Source: Saturnia japonica (Eukaryota > Arthropoda > Insecta > Lepidoptera > Saturniidae). Taken from it: a DNA stretch of 64,000 nt. The stretch spans positions 2,852,001 to 2,916,000 of the forward strand of contig CM065318.1 of assembly GCA_033032175.1 (NCBI GenBank), read 5' to 3'. Within the stretch, counting starts at the first letter, position 1, and each line of letters begins with the position of its first letter. The translations under genes were made by a program, and so were the position numbers. Shown one piece after another: positions 1 to 11,045 of this stretch. The notes under the pieces were generated by a model. That model was not told where the DNA came from. It was given only the letters and a program-made list of their open reading frames with translations, and ran no database searches.

Positions 1-115
1 ATAGCCTATGCCACTCCCACAATTAAAACGAATCTAACGACACCTCGTATGTTAAAATCCATCAAGCCGTTTATGGTACAGAGCGTGCCAAAGAAATATT
101 CATACCTACATACAA
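1..115. repeat. Dispersed repeat 'Y' (unclassified insect repeat), fragment
   Basis: This stretch, from 'gccactcccacaattaaaa' through 'acagagcgtgccaaagaaat', recurs in the same orientation at about 20275-20450 and inverted at about 10900-11045 and 29178-29300. No coding capacity is seen. The name Y is mine, and no family is recognised. Confidence 0.75.
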
Positions 116-296
116 TAGGTGGCGCGTGTGTCGTTTCATTTTGAAAATAACGGAAATAAGGTCTCGGGCTCAAAGTTAATATATAATATTATTGAATGAA
201 AATTTAAATTGAATTATTAATTAAAGGTCCTTACATATGAAATTAGCGTTTTATATGGAAAAACTAAAACGAAAAAAATATTATGAAATTATACAT

Positions 297-1110
297 TTAA
301 TGAATCAAAGTATGTATAATACTATTATTATCTTCGCACTTTCGCCATTTTATAGGTAGTTCATTTATTCCATTGCTGAAAAAATTCTGGGAGCGAGAAT
401 CAACAAAATCTTTGAAGGTGGTTTGGACAGCCCCATCGGATTTTAATTTTTTTCTTGCAAGAAATTGTTCAAATTCCGAAAAAAAGTGGTAATCTGTTGG
501 AGCAAGTTCCAGGGAGTATGGTGGGTGTCGGAGACATTCCAACCGCAGTTCCTCTAATTTAGCGAACGTCTGTCGTGAAGTATGGGGTCTAGCGTTATCC
601 TGAAGCAGCAGTGGGCTAGATAGATTGACCAGTCTCGGTTGTATAACGGCTAGTTTTTCCATCATGGATCTGCCGTTATCGTCTGATCAGATCTTAGGAA
701 GCTGTGGTGTATGAAACCAGCACTGGTCCATCAAACACTCACTAGTACCTTTTTCTGAGTCAACTTTCGCTTGCCGATTCTCCTGGGTTCAACCACTGTG
801 ATGAGCGTTTCCGATTGCCGTAAAGGATCCATTTTTCGTCACAAGTAACAGTACGATTCAAAATTCACTCGTTATTGTGACGGTTTAATAATGTAACGCA
901 GCGCTCTGTCGACGGGGTTTGTTTCGTAAGTCAAAATTTCCAGAACGAATACGTTGGAAACTTGGAACCCAATACGCACCGTGCTTTTTTTACGGTATCT
1001 TCCCCATACATATCATTAATCATTCGAGCTGTTTCTGCAGCGCTAATGACACGGTGGAACATATTCGTAAATGACGCGATATTTTGAATTTTCCGCTTTG
1101 TGAAAAGAAC
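297..1110 (-). pseudogene. Mariner (Tc1/mariner, D,D34D) transposase remnant
   Basis: Read on the minus strand this is a decayed mariner transposase, the enzyme that cuts and pastes the element at TA sites. The open 122-codon 3' part (665 to 297) contains the motif DNARPHTS and then APTDYHFF. There are 34 residues between the two aspartates, which is the mariner D,D34D spacing. The first catalytic region is readable upstream in another frame as TVTCDEKWI at about 850-830. Further upstream (about 1060-1000), ARMINDMYGEDTVKKA resembles the mariner N-terminal region. The reading frame changes several times and stops interrupt it, so no full-length enzyme can be made. Terminal inverted repeats were not found, and the outer limits are approximate. 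It is a fossil and not an active element. Confidence 0.85.
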
Positions 1111-1114
1111 GATG

Positions 1115-2700
1115 TCAAAGAAAAATCAAATGGTTCGAAAACAAATGAATACACAAATAAATAAAGATATAAATTTTAATTTGGAATTCCTAACCAAACG
1201 CCAGATATTTGAGGATCAAAGTGGCCAGTTCAACAAAACGCCAATTTCATAATTATAAGGACCTAATACTTTTTTAAACAAATCTTTACTTGTAATTGGA
1301 ATTGAAGTGATACTTCTTTTCTCGCGTTCAGTACCCGTAGAGTGTAGGGTATAAGAATTACACACGTAGATCATGACAAAGTTTCGTTCAATATACATAG
1401 GTGCACCTATTAACTGATTGAAGTATCGTAGAGAAGTTTCGAGGACCGTGTATCTTCTAAAGTTATGTCATAGCAATTGTAATAATGGGTAGCATCCGTT
1501 ATCCGCCATATTCCATTCAACTGGCACGACCGTGCAGTTCAACTCAACGTGCACAGCCGTGAGTTTCGAGCACGTGGGTAGGTAGACCCACTTGATAATG
1601 AATGAACGAACGATGAATAAATGATCTTATTTTTATTTTCAACGTTATTTTTATTTATTAACACTCTAAAAAATTGTTATATAGTATATTATTTTCGATA
1701 AGTCGAATTAGGTACGTTTGATTTGACCTAAACATTTTAAAATAATTTACGATAATTAGATTGAAAAAATAACAGTGAATTTAATATCCATAACTTGAAA
1801 ACCATTCTAATACTTACGATGATTTACGGTATGTTTTTAGACTGGATGAAATAGCTGTCGCTACTCGATAATAGAGGGCGTTAAAACAATAAAAACGTTT
1901 TATTAAACAAACAAGTATTTTATTAACAATACGGTACGTGACGATTTAACTCAAAACTGGTATCTAATGCTTGGAAATTTACACAAATGTTAGATAGGAA
2001 TTAAAATAGCAGGATACTTCTTCACTTCTGTTATTAAGTATTTCCTACGCCACAAAATATATTATAAAAAAATGTCTTCACACGAATAAAATTCGTTGGT
2101 ACTACAAATTGGTACAAATAATTAATAATGAATAAACTAACTCGAATGACTATACCTAATAAAAATAAAATAATATAAAGAAATATCGGCTACAAATTAC
2201 GAGAGACCATCATTTCAACATAAAATATTATGCAATATTCATAAATCATTATGAAAAATTATAATCTATTAATAATAATATTATACAATTATAATTAGAA
2301 ATTCAACGGGCGGCCTGTTTAAATCGATTTTAATTCGGTATACCGAGATAATAATCGATAATAGATGTATCTATAAACTCGTATTCCTAAGCGAACAGGT
2401 AACACGTGTTTTGATTTATTATATGACTCGCAGGCTACATATTGGGTAATAACATTTTTTTTTCTTTGATTACCACTTTAATGTTCAATGTAGAGAATTA
2501 GATCATGGAATAGAAAAAAAAAAAATCGCTTGAGTCTATCGATTGACGAGCTCGAAGTCTCATTGGAGATGGATGCAAAAATGCATAAGGGGCCGTTCAT
2601 GTATTTTTTTTTTATAATTAAAAAACTAGGCAAATAAAATTTATCGATTATGTTATTGACACTTTTCGTCGGAGACTTTTACATACTTAAAGACGGTGCG
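1115..2700. other. AT-rich DNA without recognised genes
   Basis: I see only short chance ORFs, homopolymer runs and AT-rich sequence here. No splice-bounded coding tract, RNA gene or known repeat was recognised. Confidence 0.5.
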
Positions 2701-2732
2701 CGCCTGGTCTGTAGCCTTCATAATTTTAGTGT

Positions 2733-3029
2733 ATGTGCGCAAGTACTGCACCGGCTAATTCCGCCCTCAGGACTCACAGGACTACCAGACGCTGTATGGG
2801 TATCCATCCATATGTAGTCGATGTTCTATTTATCGGCACCAAACGCTTTGCATCTTCGTTCATTATGCGCAACGCAAATGAATGTAGATCACTACCCGCG
2901 TCTGTTTTTCCTGATTCTTATAACTTAGTGGTCTTCAAAAGAAAAGTGAATCAGTTTTTACTGAGCGATCACGTGCCATCCTCGGTTTCGTTTTCACTAT
3001 CCATCAGATGTGACTTAGCCAAGCTTTGA
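2733..3029 (+). pseudogene. C-terminal fragment of a non-LTR retrotransposon reverse transcriptase
   Basis: The 98-codon frame carries the segments TKRFASSFIMRNANE, then SLPASVFPDSYN and VFKRKVNQFLL. This is the arrangement at the extreme C-terminus of many insect non-LTR reverse transcriptases (normally ...RT-KRF-SSF...W-SLP--VFP--YN...FK--V...). Only the tail survives: there is no endonuclease, no YADD active site and no ORF upstream. It is therefore a 5'-truncated copy of an element unrelated to the Jockey copy at 23.7 kb. The usual tryptophan in 'EW-SLP' has become cysteine, which fits decay. Clade assignment is uncertain. Confidence 0.7.
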
Positions 3030-3044
3030 ATGGTAGGAAAGACA

Positions 3045-3260
3045 ATTTTTAAGAAAAAGGAAAACCAACTTCGATTATTTTAGGAGTTCCCTCGTGTATC
3101 TTCGTAGTCGAAGGTCCAATGCGAATTAAATTAAAATGGGACCATCCTTGAGGTATCCTCTATCCATCGAAGAAAGAATCATCTAAATCGGTTCAAAAAC
3201 AAAGAAGTTATGCATGAACATCCATGGGGAAAAAAATACAATCGAATTGAGAACTTTTTC
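3045..3260 (+). repeat. Dispersed repeat 'R'
   Basis: The tract running 'aaaaccaacttcgat' ... 'gagttccct' ... 'tatcttcg' ... 'ttgaggta' ... 'caaagaagttat' is repeated in diverged form at about 48860-49110 in the same orientation. It has no ORF. It follows directly on the reverse-transcriptase fragment, but the second copy shows it can occur without it. Confidence 0.7.
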
Positions 3261-3660
3261 CTGTTTTTGAAGATGGTTTAAAAAAACAACCTATTTTAAG
3301 GGAATTTTACAGTTCTCTTTTAGGATACTAAAATATTAAGCGGTTTTGGACTAATTTGAGTAATTTTGAATCAGGCATTCTCATATTGGTAGATATAATA
3401 TTTTGCGTGTAAGCTTAGTATCGCAGATAGTTATCAATATTTAATTTCCAAAAATATTTTGTCTTTCATTTTCTAGCAGCGGCCCCTAAGGAACGATGGT
3501 GTAATACGTTTTTTTAATACATAAATTAGATCGTACAAAACTGTACTCTAAAAATCACTTTTTAAAAACTCTTTAAAAATACTTTCAATGTGAAAACCAC
3601 GCAATTGAAATAACTTTTATAAAGGCGTTTAAATCTGTAAAACTTTGGTTGCTTAATATA

Positions 3661-3880
3661 TACTATAGGCAATGTATGAAATGCCAGCATTCTATTCTAT
3701 AGTATTTCTAAGAATAGCGGGCAAAGCATGCAAAAAAAAAATATTCTTACGTACCTTGCCTAAACTTTCTATAGAATCCACTCATATAATACCAAATGCT
3801 ATTTAGGCAAAGAAATACATTGGCTGCTAGCTTCAGTCATTCTATACAATGCCGGGATTCTATACATTGCCTATAAAATA
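3661..3880. mobile_element. Small palindromic MITE
   Basis: The left end (tactataggcaatgtat, about 3661) and right end (atacattgcctataaaa, about 3863-3879) are inverted copies of each other, continuing inwards through a 'gccagcatt' / 'aatgccggg' pair. The element is about 220 bp, non-coding and bounded by TA-rich sequence. This suits a Tc1/mariner-type MITE, although the superfamily is inferred. Confidence 0.7.
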
Positions 3881-4152
3881 TATAACATTAAACAATTATA
3901 TTAGGACATAATAAAAACAAAGTGAAGAATTCCCCTTGAATAGTAAAGTCCATTAAATGAATAATATTATTTATTAGCTTCACTATAAACGGGAAATATA
4001 TGAATTAATTGATTATTACTTACATGTTATGTATACATTAATATATAAATTTTTCCTATTCATACTATATATACATAAAGGCACAAAAACATTTTATGGT
4101 TGATCATTCGCATTTGATTTGTTTTTCAATAACAAACATAGATTCATTATTG

Positions 4153-4234
4153 TTTTTTTTTAGATCTGGCTACACTGTTAGCCTTAGGGGCCCTGGAGCC
4201 GCTGCGGCTTTTACAGCTTCACCGAATTTGGGAG
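4153..4234 (-). mobile_element. Severely 5'-truncated Jockey copy with target-site duplication
   Basis: A poly(T) run followed by 'ggctacactgttagcctta' and 'cagcttcaccgaatttg' matches the 3' end of the Jockey element at 23.7 kb. The element is therefore inserted on the minus strand and only about 82 bp long. The 10-bp sequence ttcattattg occurs immediately before the poly(T) (4143-4152) and immediately after the truncated end (4235-4244). That is the target-site duplication of a genuine insertion. Confidence 0.85.
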
Positions 4235-4244
4235 TTCATTATTG

Positions 4245-5267
4245 GTTTCCGCGCCGCTTCAACTAAATACTTACAAACAATAACTTAACGCGGAAACAAA
4301 TAAATTTAATGGCATAGATACCTACGTGATTTTTGTGTAAATTTTAAAAACCACTGAATTTTATACGTCTCTTAGGCGTAACTTCGTACTTCGTATTAAC
4401 ATACTATTTTTTAATCTACAGTGTTCTAATAAAATGGTGGCACTCTTGTTAGAACGTTCCAAGGAGTACAAATTTATTAATTTAAAAAATTTAAATATCT
4501 TTAGCCTGAATAAGTCACATATGATTCAATAGTGGGGTAAGCTTACAAATAAAATTGACTCAAGGAAAAGTAAACTCAACAATTATTGTCAAAAGTTCGA
4601 TGACATTTCATATTAAAATTTTTTTTCAAAACGCTGACTGCGATTGCTTGCATTCTGCCACATGCGACACGGGCACATATGTGGCCCATAAAAATCGAGA
4701 TCTTTTTTAAATCGTTTTTTTACCTCATCAGGGTGGCTGGTGCGGGCGTATAAGATTATTTTTAGAACATTTTTTCGACATTTTAATGATGTCTTTTCAA
4801 ATGTAACGGAGCTCTAAATAAAAATACTGTTTAAATAAAGATTTTATTTGGAAGTAACCTTGTTTAAAGTATTTTCTGACGTATAATGTTATTTTTCGAC
4901 TTGACACCTACAACTTTTTATTTAGAAGTTCGGTGACTATAGGGTAATTTCTACTACTTGATGACTACATCAAAATGTGCATCTACATTAATTCTTGTAA
5001 ACAATGTTATAATAAACAAGAGACAGGAGCATAATTTTTACGATTTGCATTTATAACTTGTGTATATAGGTACAATTATTTGTTCATATATGTGTTCGGG
5101 CTCATAAATTGGTTGGGGGTATGCAAAATTATTTTGTTTTTTAAATTACCCCTATAGTTGAAAATCGGTGATGACTCGTCACTTGCGCGTGGGACTCGGA
5201 TGAATACCTGCGCGGCGCCTCTCGTTTAACGACACAGTTTTTTAAAGTTTCGAAAGTATAGTACAAC
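4245..5267. other. Unassigned AT-rich DNA with a fragment of repeat 'T'
   Basis: Around 4400-4480 the words 'aaaatggtggcactcttgtt' resemble repeat T (18765-18992 and 20840-21140). Apart from that I recognise no feature before the candidate exon at 5268. Confidence 0.45.
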
Positions 5268-5365
5268 ATGTATAGTAAATATTTCGGGTTGGCGGTTGGA
5301 GTAAATGTATTTAGATCCTGGAACACTCCGATAGACATCATCGGCGACAATCTCGGCGGCGAAAG
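5268..5365 (+). CDS. Candidate first coding exon of a small unknown gene
   Basis: The frame starts at ATG 5268 (MYSKYFGLAVGV..., ending ...DIIGDNLGGE) and runs 32 codons plus two bases into a strong donor, aaag|gtaagtgag, at 5365/5366. The residue mix looks protein-like. If it joins an acceptor at 5435/5436 after a 70-bp intron, the frame continues 14 codons to a TAG, giving 46 aa with matching phase. There is no recognised domain, and a short N-terminal hydrophobic stretch (FGLAVGVNVF) is present. The minus-strand frame over the same bases is also open (69 codons), which lowers confidence. The function is unknown. Confidence 0.35.
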
Positions 5366-5435
5366 GTAAGTGAGCCTTCATCCCGGTTATAGTATACCAT
5401 ATTTGGCAGTTATTTTGTGTGGTATCTACTTCCAG

Positions 5436-5478
5436 CCAGTTACAAAAAATATACAGTCCACTTTATCTCGAGCAGTAG
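5436..5478 (+). CDS. Candidate second exon of the small unknown gene
   Basis: A pyrimidine-rich acceptor (atctacttccag) precedes the exon. Continuing the phase from 5365, it reads QLQKIYSPLYLEQ and then stops at TAG 5476-5478. A 70-bp intron is short for this kind of genome, and the exon is small, so this is a tentative extension only. Confidence 0.25.
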
Positions 5479-5499
5479 AATATCACACCCGGTGTGTGG

Positions 5500-5863
5500 T
5501 GGTGGCTGTCATCACAATATGTATGTAGATGTCCTTGTATGTATTTCTTTCAATTTTATTGTAAGAACAGTACAACCCAAATACAACGGCGGCTACCGAG
5601 AGATCGAAATCCATCGGCCGTCGCCGCTGGCCAATGTCCGACATCGGGTTGTAAAAAGGAGGGAACATATTAACCGGGAGAAGGTTCCACAACTCCAAGG
5701 TACAGATAACAATTTTGTTCGTGCCGAGATCCAACTCCATGATACCGTAGAAGTGTGACTCCGAAATCAAGCGCGTGTAGTTCTCTTGTGGAAAGACACC
5801 ATGATACAGAGGGTAGAAGATAAAACTATTATTTAAAAACTTTTGTATTACAAATAAGTACAT
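5500..5863 (-). repeat. Repeat 'V' copy with an ORF resembling a reverse-transcriptase tail
   Basis: Read on the minus strand, an open frame contains HFYGIMELDLGT, then LELWNLLPVNMFPPFYN, then RRRPMDFDLSVAAVVFGLY. The LW-LLP--MFPP-YN words recall the C-terminus of non-LTR reverse transcriptases. The terminal part (plus strand 'accgagagatcgaaatccat') recurs at about 18640-18720, 40440-40530, 44970-45060 and 63850-63920. The recurrence marks it as a repeat and not a host exon. Which element it belongs to is not clear. Confidence 0.5.
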
Positions 5864-5908
5864 AAGTATTCATATTTTGGTACTTACCTATAAGAAGTAA
5901 AGGTAGAT

Positions 5909-5987
5909 CTAAGCATAAAGTCCATCGTAAGCTACGTGTCCGCGAGCATTGACTGGGATTTGACGACTGTGCTTCCAGATCTCTTCT
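5909..5987 (-). CDS. Candidate terminal exon of a minus-strand host gene
   Basis: On the minus strand a good acceptor (tgtttgtttcag|A) is followed by EEIWKHSRQIPVNARG, HVAYDGLYA and a TAG at 5911-5909. The short, coherent peptide ends just before a strong donor (atag|gtaagta, exon edge 5888), which would then be a splice in the 3' untranslated region. The frame needs two bases from the preceding exon. The candidate first exon at 17700-17617 ends in phase 0, so either another exon lies between or an alternative acceptor is used, such as the AG just before the ATC codon. The protein is unrecognised; its size and composition would suit a small mitochondrial or membrane-associated subunit, but that is a guess. 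Confidence 0.4.
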
Positions 5988-6149
5988 CTGAAACAAACAG
6001 AAATTGGTTAATTTAATTTAAATTTATAAACAAAATTTTCCTTAATCTTAACTCTAATACACATAGTAAATATTATCTATTAACAGAAAGTATTAAATAA
6101 ATTCCGCTGCGCCGGGATCAGACTAGGAAGAACGAGTAAAAAAATCATA

Positions 6150-6305
6150 ATGTTAATACGTGAGAAGAAAACTTCGGACACCTTTTTAAGCGTATTGCGT
6201 GCACAAAAGACTGTGGGATATGACATGGTTAAAGTTTATATGGAGAAGGAGTGCAGAAAGCTAAAATTTATCTATATATAAATTACCGAGGTTCCAAACC
6301 GTCCC
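6150..6305 (-). repeat. Partial copy of dispersed repeat 'X'
   Basis: The words 'cctttttaagcgtattgcgt' and 'gtgcagaaagctaaaattta' match the inverted tail of repeat X. Full-length X is at 55625-55985, with further copies at 30446, 35010 and 61376. No coding sequence is seen. Confidence 0.75.
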
Positions 6306-6869
6306 TTAAAAGAACTTTGATAACTATATAATTAAATCTGTAGTTCTGTCTGTATATGTTTCTTTTTCAAATATTGTACTCACTAGCTATTTTATAGACC
6401 ATTGTTTTCGAATTTGACATTTAAAAATCTTTTGTCTGTTTTTCTTTCCCTTTGTATCTCTAGATTCATCTCAAAAAAGGCCAGATGGATTTTGTGGAAA
6501 TTTTATTCACATGAAGTATATGTATGTATGTCATTTCAAAATTTATGGGTCATAAAAATTATCAGTTTATTTATTTACAATTCATATTTTTTATTGACAA
6601 CCGATTTTATTGAGCTTTTTAATATAGGGAGTAGTTATATACCATTCCGAAATTGATAGCTTACAAAAGTTATTAAATATCGTCAAAAGTTAAAAAAAAC
6701 GAGACTGCAATAATTACTATTAAAAAAGGCGCGAAGAGCAGCGGGCACAGCTAGTTGTAATATTTGTATTCGACTAAATACATTTTATATAATAAGTTTA
6801 TTATGATCTGATATAAAAAAAAATGTTTATAAAATAATCCCTAGAAAATAATATAAACTAAATCAAAAA

Positions 6870-7175
6870 TCTAAAACAAACGCCATTCGTCTGGAAGTTA
6901 ACAAAGCGAGAACTCGTAAAGCGTCCCCCTTAACACCCTTCTGGCAGTCTCCCTGACCTTGCCCCTTACATCGTGACCTTCCAAGGTCACGGGTATGACC
7001 TCTAGCACTGAACAAGGACCGACGCCCTCGTAATCGTGTTATCGAAGTTAGACGTCGGAAATTGCTTCTGTAGCCTTGAGATAACTTGGGCATGGCTGTA
7101 GCCAGAATGTTGTAGTGGGGGCATTTAAACTCTCCTGGTACCTTACAATACAATTTCGGTTCTGATATGCGCATT
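6870..7175 (-). pseudogene. GC-rich coding-like tract of unknown origin
   Basis: The minus strand here is much more GC-rich than its surroundings. One frame is open for 103 codons (MRISEPKLYC...). A second frame gives a more protein-like end: EGVGPCSVLEVIPVTLEGHD followed by VRETARRVLRGTLYEFSLC and a stop. The two frames together suggest a decayed coding sequence with indels, possibly from a transposable element. I recognise no family, no splice sites agree with it, and no other copy is present in the window. Confidence 0.3.
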
Positions 7176-7794
7176 CAAAACAATTATTCCAAACTGTATT
7201 TTATTGTTACGATCTGACTAAAATAGAAAAAAGAATTATCTCTAAATCTCTGGAATCGTGTAGAATGTACTCGAAACATCGAGTATATTGTCATAGGTTC
7301 GAGGAAGAATTATTTGTATATACACATATTATTTATTAAAGTCCTTATCGCTTGGAATTCGTCAATCAACAATGATCTGAAAATGGACTGGTCCTTTTAT
7401 TTTAAGAATCGATGACTCACGCTGGCTGCAACTTGTTTTCGAATTCAAATACCATCTATAGATTTCTGACGTTCTCATTTGACTATATAAGCGAACCGTA
7501 TTTCAGTTCTCTTTTTAGAAGCGAAGTGAAAACAACAAGCGATATAAAATAAGACATCTATAAGACGACGATAGAGGAACAAAGTAAATACATCGACACT
7601 GAATTTTATTCAAAGAGCGATATTGCGAGATTGTTTGAATATGTATTTTTAAACGCTGGTCGTCGCTATCAATCCAGGCCTGCAGGTTTTTAAGTGGCTG
7701 AATATACACTGGCCTTTCCCGAAATGCCTTCAACCGCAGACCAAAATTGAATCGCGAGTGGTCCCGACCCAGTCAAATACAAATAACTTACCTA

Positions 7795-8090
7795 TTATTA
7801 CCTTAGGTACGGCTTACAGTCTCCGCAAAGCGAGTTCGAATCTCCGCAATTAAGCTTAAGATTTCAATGAAGAAAAAAAACATCGTGATGAAACCATAGC
7901 ATGGCGGTAGGGCTTTTCTTATGCCCGCCTGGCTAGCTGCCGCCCTCAAGTTTAAAATCTGCCGCTAAACACCAATAGGTGTGTACCGGCAGCTACATTT
8001 GAGAAGCAGTCTTTTATTAGGTTTAGCATGCTATCTTGGGCCACATCGTCATTTAAGACCAGATGAGATTGTGGCTACAGTGCTAAAATC
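7795..8090 (+). mobile_element. tRNA-derived SINE 'Z', copy 1
   Basis: A B-box-like 'gagttcgaatctc' (about 7830) is followed by the family body: 'aacatcgtgatgaaacca', 'gcccgcctggctagctg', 'taggtgtgtaccggcagct' and 'cttgggccacatcgtcattt'. Related copies lie at 9235-9535 (inverted), 10330-10560 and 19205-19445. The polymerase III head is degraded here. Confidence 0.8.
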
Positions 8091-8695
8091 CATAACGATA
8101 AAAAATAACACCCAATATTATCTTCGGTAAGTCAAGAATTCACTTGTTAAAGATACGCATAAGTAACCTTAAGTTCTTTAAAAACACTCTTTTATCTGGA
8201 GGTACAAAGATGGAGTAATATTAGCTGAACAAATGTCTATCATGAAAAATTTCAAAAAGTGCAGTTATACCCTCGTCTTACCAATGCGAAATTTAGTAAT
8301 GAAATTTTATAAATGTTAATAGAAACCAAAAAGAAAATAAATAACTTTAGCTCATTGATGTAATTAGCCTTAATAAATACATATGATTCAACTAATTCGT
8401 AATAACGCGACGCGACGCTTTGGTTTCGTGTCTCTTGCACCCCCGAAACGAAATTTGGATACATCCCCCTACCCATAAGAGTATACTTTCTAAAGTATAT
8501 ATTTTTGTACTAATGTAGTAACGTTGATATTCCATGAAATACAAATGGCACGCGAGAGGCGAGTGGAGACTGCTGCCGTACTATTTAACGGGTCAACTAA
8601 CATAATATACTCTTTAATGTTTTCATTTCATTTATGGTCCATAAATCATACAACGTATTACAAATAACTCAGGCACCGTGGTTTGTAGTTTTAAA

Positions 8696-9065
8696 TCTAT
8701 ACTAATATTATAAAGCTGAACAGTTTTCAGGAACTACTGGTTCGAATGAAAAAAATGTTTCATTGATGGATAGCCCATTTATCGAGGAAGGCTATAGGTT
8801 ATATAGCATCACGCTATGATTAATAGGAGCGGAGCATCAATGAAAAATGTTGAAAAAACGGGCAAATTTTATTTCTTTTGAGAGCTTCCATTGCGTTTGC
8901 TGCGTAAATGGTTAAAGTTACGCAACGATCATGTGTAATATTGCTTTTATTAAAAATTTCTAAAAAAATTTCAGCGATAGCATATGGCTATCTTTTAAGG
9001 TTTACTCAATATAACCTTTTTTATGGTAATAAAATTTGTTCTAAAATAATGAATTATTTGCGAAG
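8696..9065 (+). mobile_element. Lep1-type Helitron, 3'-truncated
   Basis: The element begins TCTATACTAATATTATAAAG preceded by A, the 5' end of Lep1-type Helitrons. It shares its interior ('aggaactactggttcgaat', 'atcgaggaaggctatagg') with the complete minus-strand copy at 47721-48373. No CTAG terminus is reached; the sequence passes into a repeat X tail at about 9066. It is non-autonomous, with no helicase coding. Confidence 0.8.
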
Positions 9066-9165
9066 GTGTTCTTCATGTAAACTTAAGTCTTCCGTGCACG
9101 CAATACGCTTAAAAAGGGGGTAGAAAGCTTTTGCATCACGTATTAATATATAGATACCTCACTAT
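9066..9165 (+). repeat. Tail fragment of repeat 'X'
   Basis: The words 'gtcttccgtgcacgcaatac', 'gcttaaaaagggg' and 'cacgtattaatata' match the last part of repeat X at 62890-62950. It abuts the truncated Helitron. Confidence 0.75.
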
Positions 9166-9234
9166 ATTAAACGGTATGTTATTTAATATGACGTTTAGCG
9201 GTAGAGGAAGCCGGCTCTTGTAACAATATGTTTA

Positions 9235-9535
9235 GCGCTGTAGTCACAATCTCACTCTTGATGTTGAGTGACGATGTAGCCCAAGATGGTAGCACGCTAA
9301 GCCTAGTGGAAGACTGGCTCTCAAGTACAGCTGCCGGAACACACCTATGGGCGCTTGGTGACAGATTTCTAACATGAGGGTGGTAGCTAGCCAGGCGGAC
9401 ATTAAAAAATACCCTGCCAAAATGTTATGATTTCATCACGATGTTTCCTTCACCGAAAGCTTAGGTTCATTGCAGTGATTCGAACTCACGTCAATCGACG
9501 CAGTGTCCGTACATCCTACAACAGTGCCAAATTAA
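9235..9535 (-). mobile_element. tRNA-derived SINE 'Z', copy 2 (inverted)
   Basis: This is the reverse complement of the family at 7795. It contains 'agctagccaggcgg', 'atttcatcacgatgtttcct' and, near the polymerase III head, the inverted B-box-like 'gattcgaactc' at about 9478. Confidence 0.85.
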
Positions 9536-9654
9536 CTTATGTGTTATTTCATTTTATTATTTATTGCAAATTGATATCTACAAGTTAGTCAAAAAATTAG
9601 TTTTTAGGCGTTGAAAGAGTTCGCTCACTATTTTTAAGAATGACAGCATTTTTT

Positions 9655-9890
9655 TTAAACTTCGGCCAAGTGAGAGTCAGACTCGTGTACAGAAGGTTCC
9701 GTACCACTGCAAAATATATTATTTGTATCAAGGCATACAAAAAAAATTTTTTTTTTATTTTGTTCGGATTTATCATTTCGAGCCCGCCTCACACTTGGTT
9801 GATTTTTCTTTTTTGTTATTTTGTTAGATGATGAAGAAGATGTTTTTAAGATAGAGCGAAAAACACATTGAAAAAAATCACGACCCACTA
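9655..9890. repeat. Common lepidopteran dispersed repeat fragment
   Basis: The tract 'cggccaagtgagagtcagac' followed by 'aaggttccgtaccactg' is a diverged copy of a repeat I recognise as very abundant in lepidopteran genomes (its complement reads ggtacggaaccct...). The ORFs on both strands over it are incidental. Confidence 0.6.
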
Positions 9891-10329
9891 ATGTTTTCCT
9901 TTTTTAATCGGTTACCAACTGTTCAAAGAACTCATCTATTTAAAATGTTATAGACGGACCGCATAGGCTTAGGTAATAAGGGTTCTAAAAATAACTTTAT
10001 CATTATGTTATTTTTTTCCTAAAACGTTAGTTAAATACCAACTTTTGTCTAAAGATTCTAATAATAACTAACCGCCCACGAAATTAATTTAATTTAGAAT
10101 GTCGGATTCCTTTTTTTAAAACGTTATGAGTAATAAGTCACTACCGTTTTTGAAGCAGTAAATCGATTAAAATCAGAAAGAACAATGGACACGAGACGTA
10201 ACTGTTTACGTTGTACAATCTTTTCCTTCCACATTGTTATAGTTCATTCTTTATAAACGGATTCCTACTACGTCATCAACAACCAGTTGATGACGTACCC
10301 GCACCTAACTACGTAAGCAATGATATGTT

Positions 10330-10560
10330 CAGTAGTAGCGTGTACATTCACCGCGACAATAAATGTGGGTTCGAATCCCTACAATGGTCATGAACTTTCT
10401 GTAAAGGAAAATATCGTAATGAAACTATAGCATGTTGGTATGGTGTTTCCTTATTCCTGCTTAACTCGCTAACCCCTTCAAGATATAAATCTGTCTCCAA
10501 TCAACTATAGGTGTGTTCTAGCAGGTGTACTTGAGAGCCAGTCTTAAAGAAACACAATTT
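10330..10560 (+). mobile_element. tRNA-derived SINE 'Z', copy 3
   Basis: The B-box-like 'gggttcgaatccc' (10368) is followed by 'aaatatcgtaatgaaact', 'ctataggtgtgttctagcag' and 'cttgagagccagtctt', matching the other Z copies. The A-box region is missing or diverged. Confidence 0.8.
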
Positions 10561-10899
10561 CGCTATAACAAAGCAATATCAGAAATCGCGAAATATCGCC
10601 TTCAAAATTGCATATTAAGATTATCTTTGGTACATTATGGCTGGTACATAAAACGAATTTGCCATTTCTACACCGATATTTAGCGATTTCTGTTTTGCTT
10701 TTGCGAAAAATAATATTATGTCATCGGGTAATTGTACGACCCGATAGTTTATAAACTGTGTCGGTAGATTATGAACTTTGTAATCTAACATTTTCTGGTT
10801 TTATAACTGTATTAAAACTGTGATCATAACAAACAATAGAAACAACTTAGCCGTTGAAAACTCACATTTCTCATGTACTAGTAACATAATTTTACTTTT

Positions 10900-11045
10900 T
10901 ATTACTCGACTGCGAAAAAGCAGGTATGTATGTCCTATGTCTATTTCTTTGGCACGCTCTGTAACTTAAACAGCTTGATGGATTTTAGCATTCGAGGTGT
11001 CGTAAGATTCGTCTTAATTGTGGGAATGACATAGACTAAATAGTA
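10900..11045. repeat. Dispersed repeat 'Y', inverted copy
   Basis: The segment from 'ctcgactgcgaaaaagcagg' through 'ttggcacgctctgtaactta' to 'gaatgacatagact' is the reverse complement of the repeat at positions 1-115. Confidence 0.8.

Noticed and set aside
5888..5987. Alternative phase-0 reading of the minus-strand exon (RRDLEAQSSNPSQC...), which would join the 17.7-kb exon directly
   Set aside because: It is open to the donor, but its composition (serine, arginine and leucine runs) looks like an off-frame reading. The EEIWKHSRQ frame is more protein-like. I cannot exclude it.
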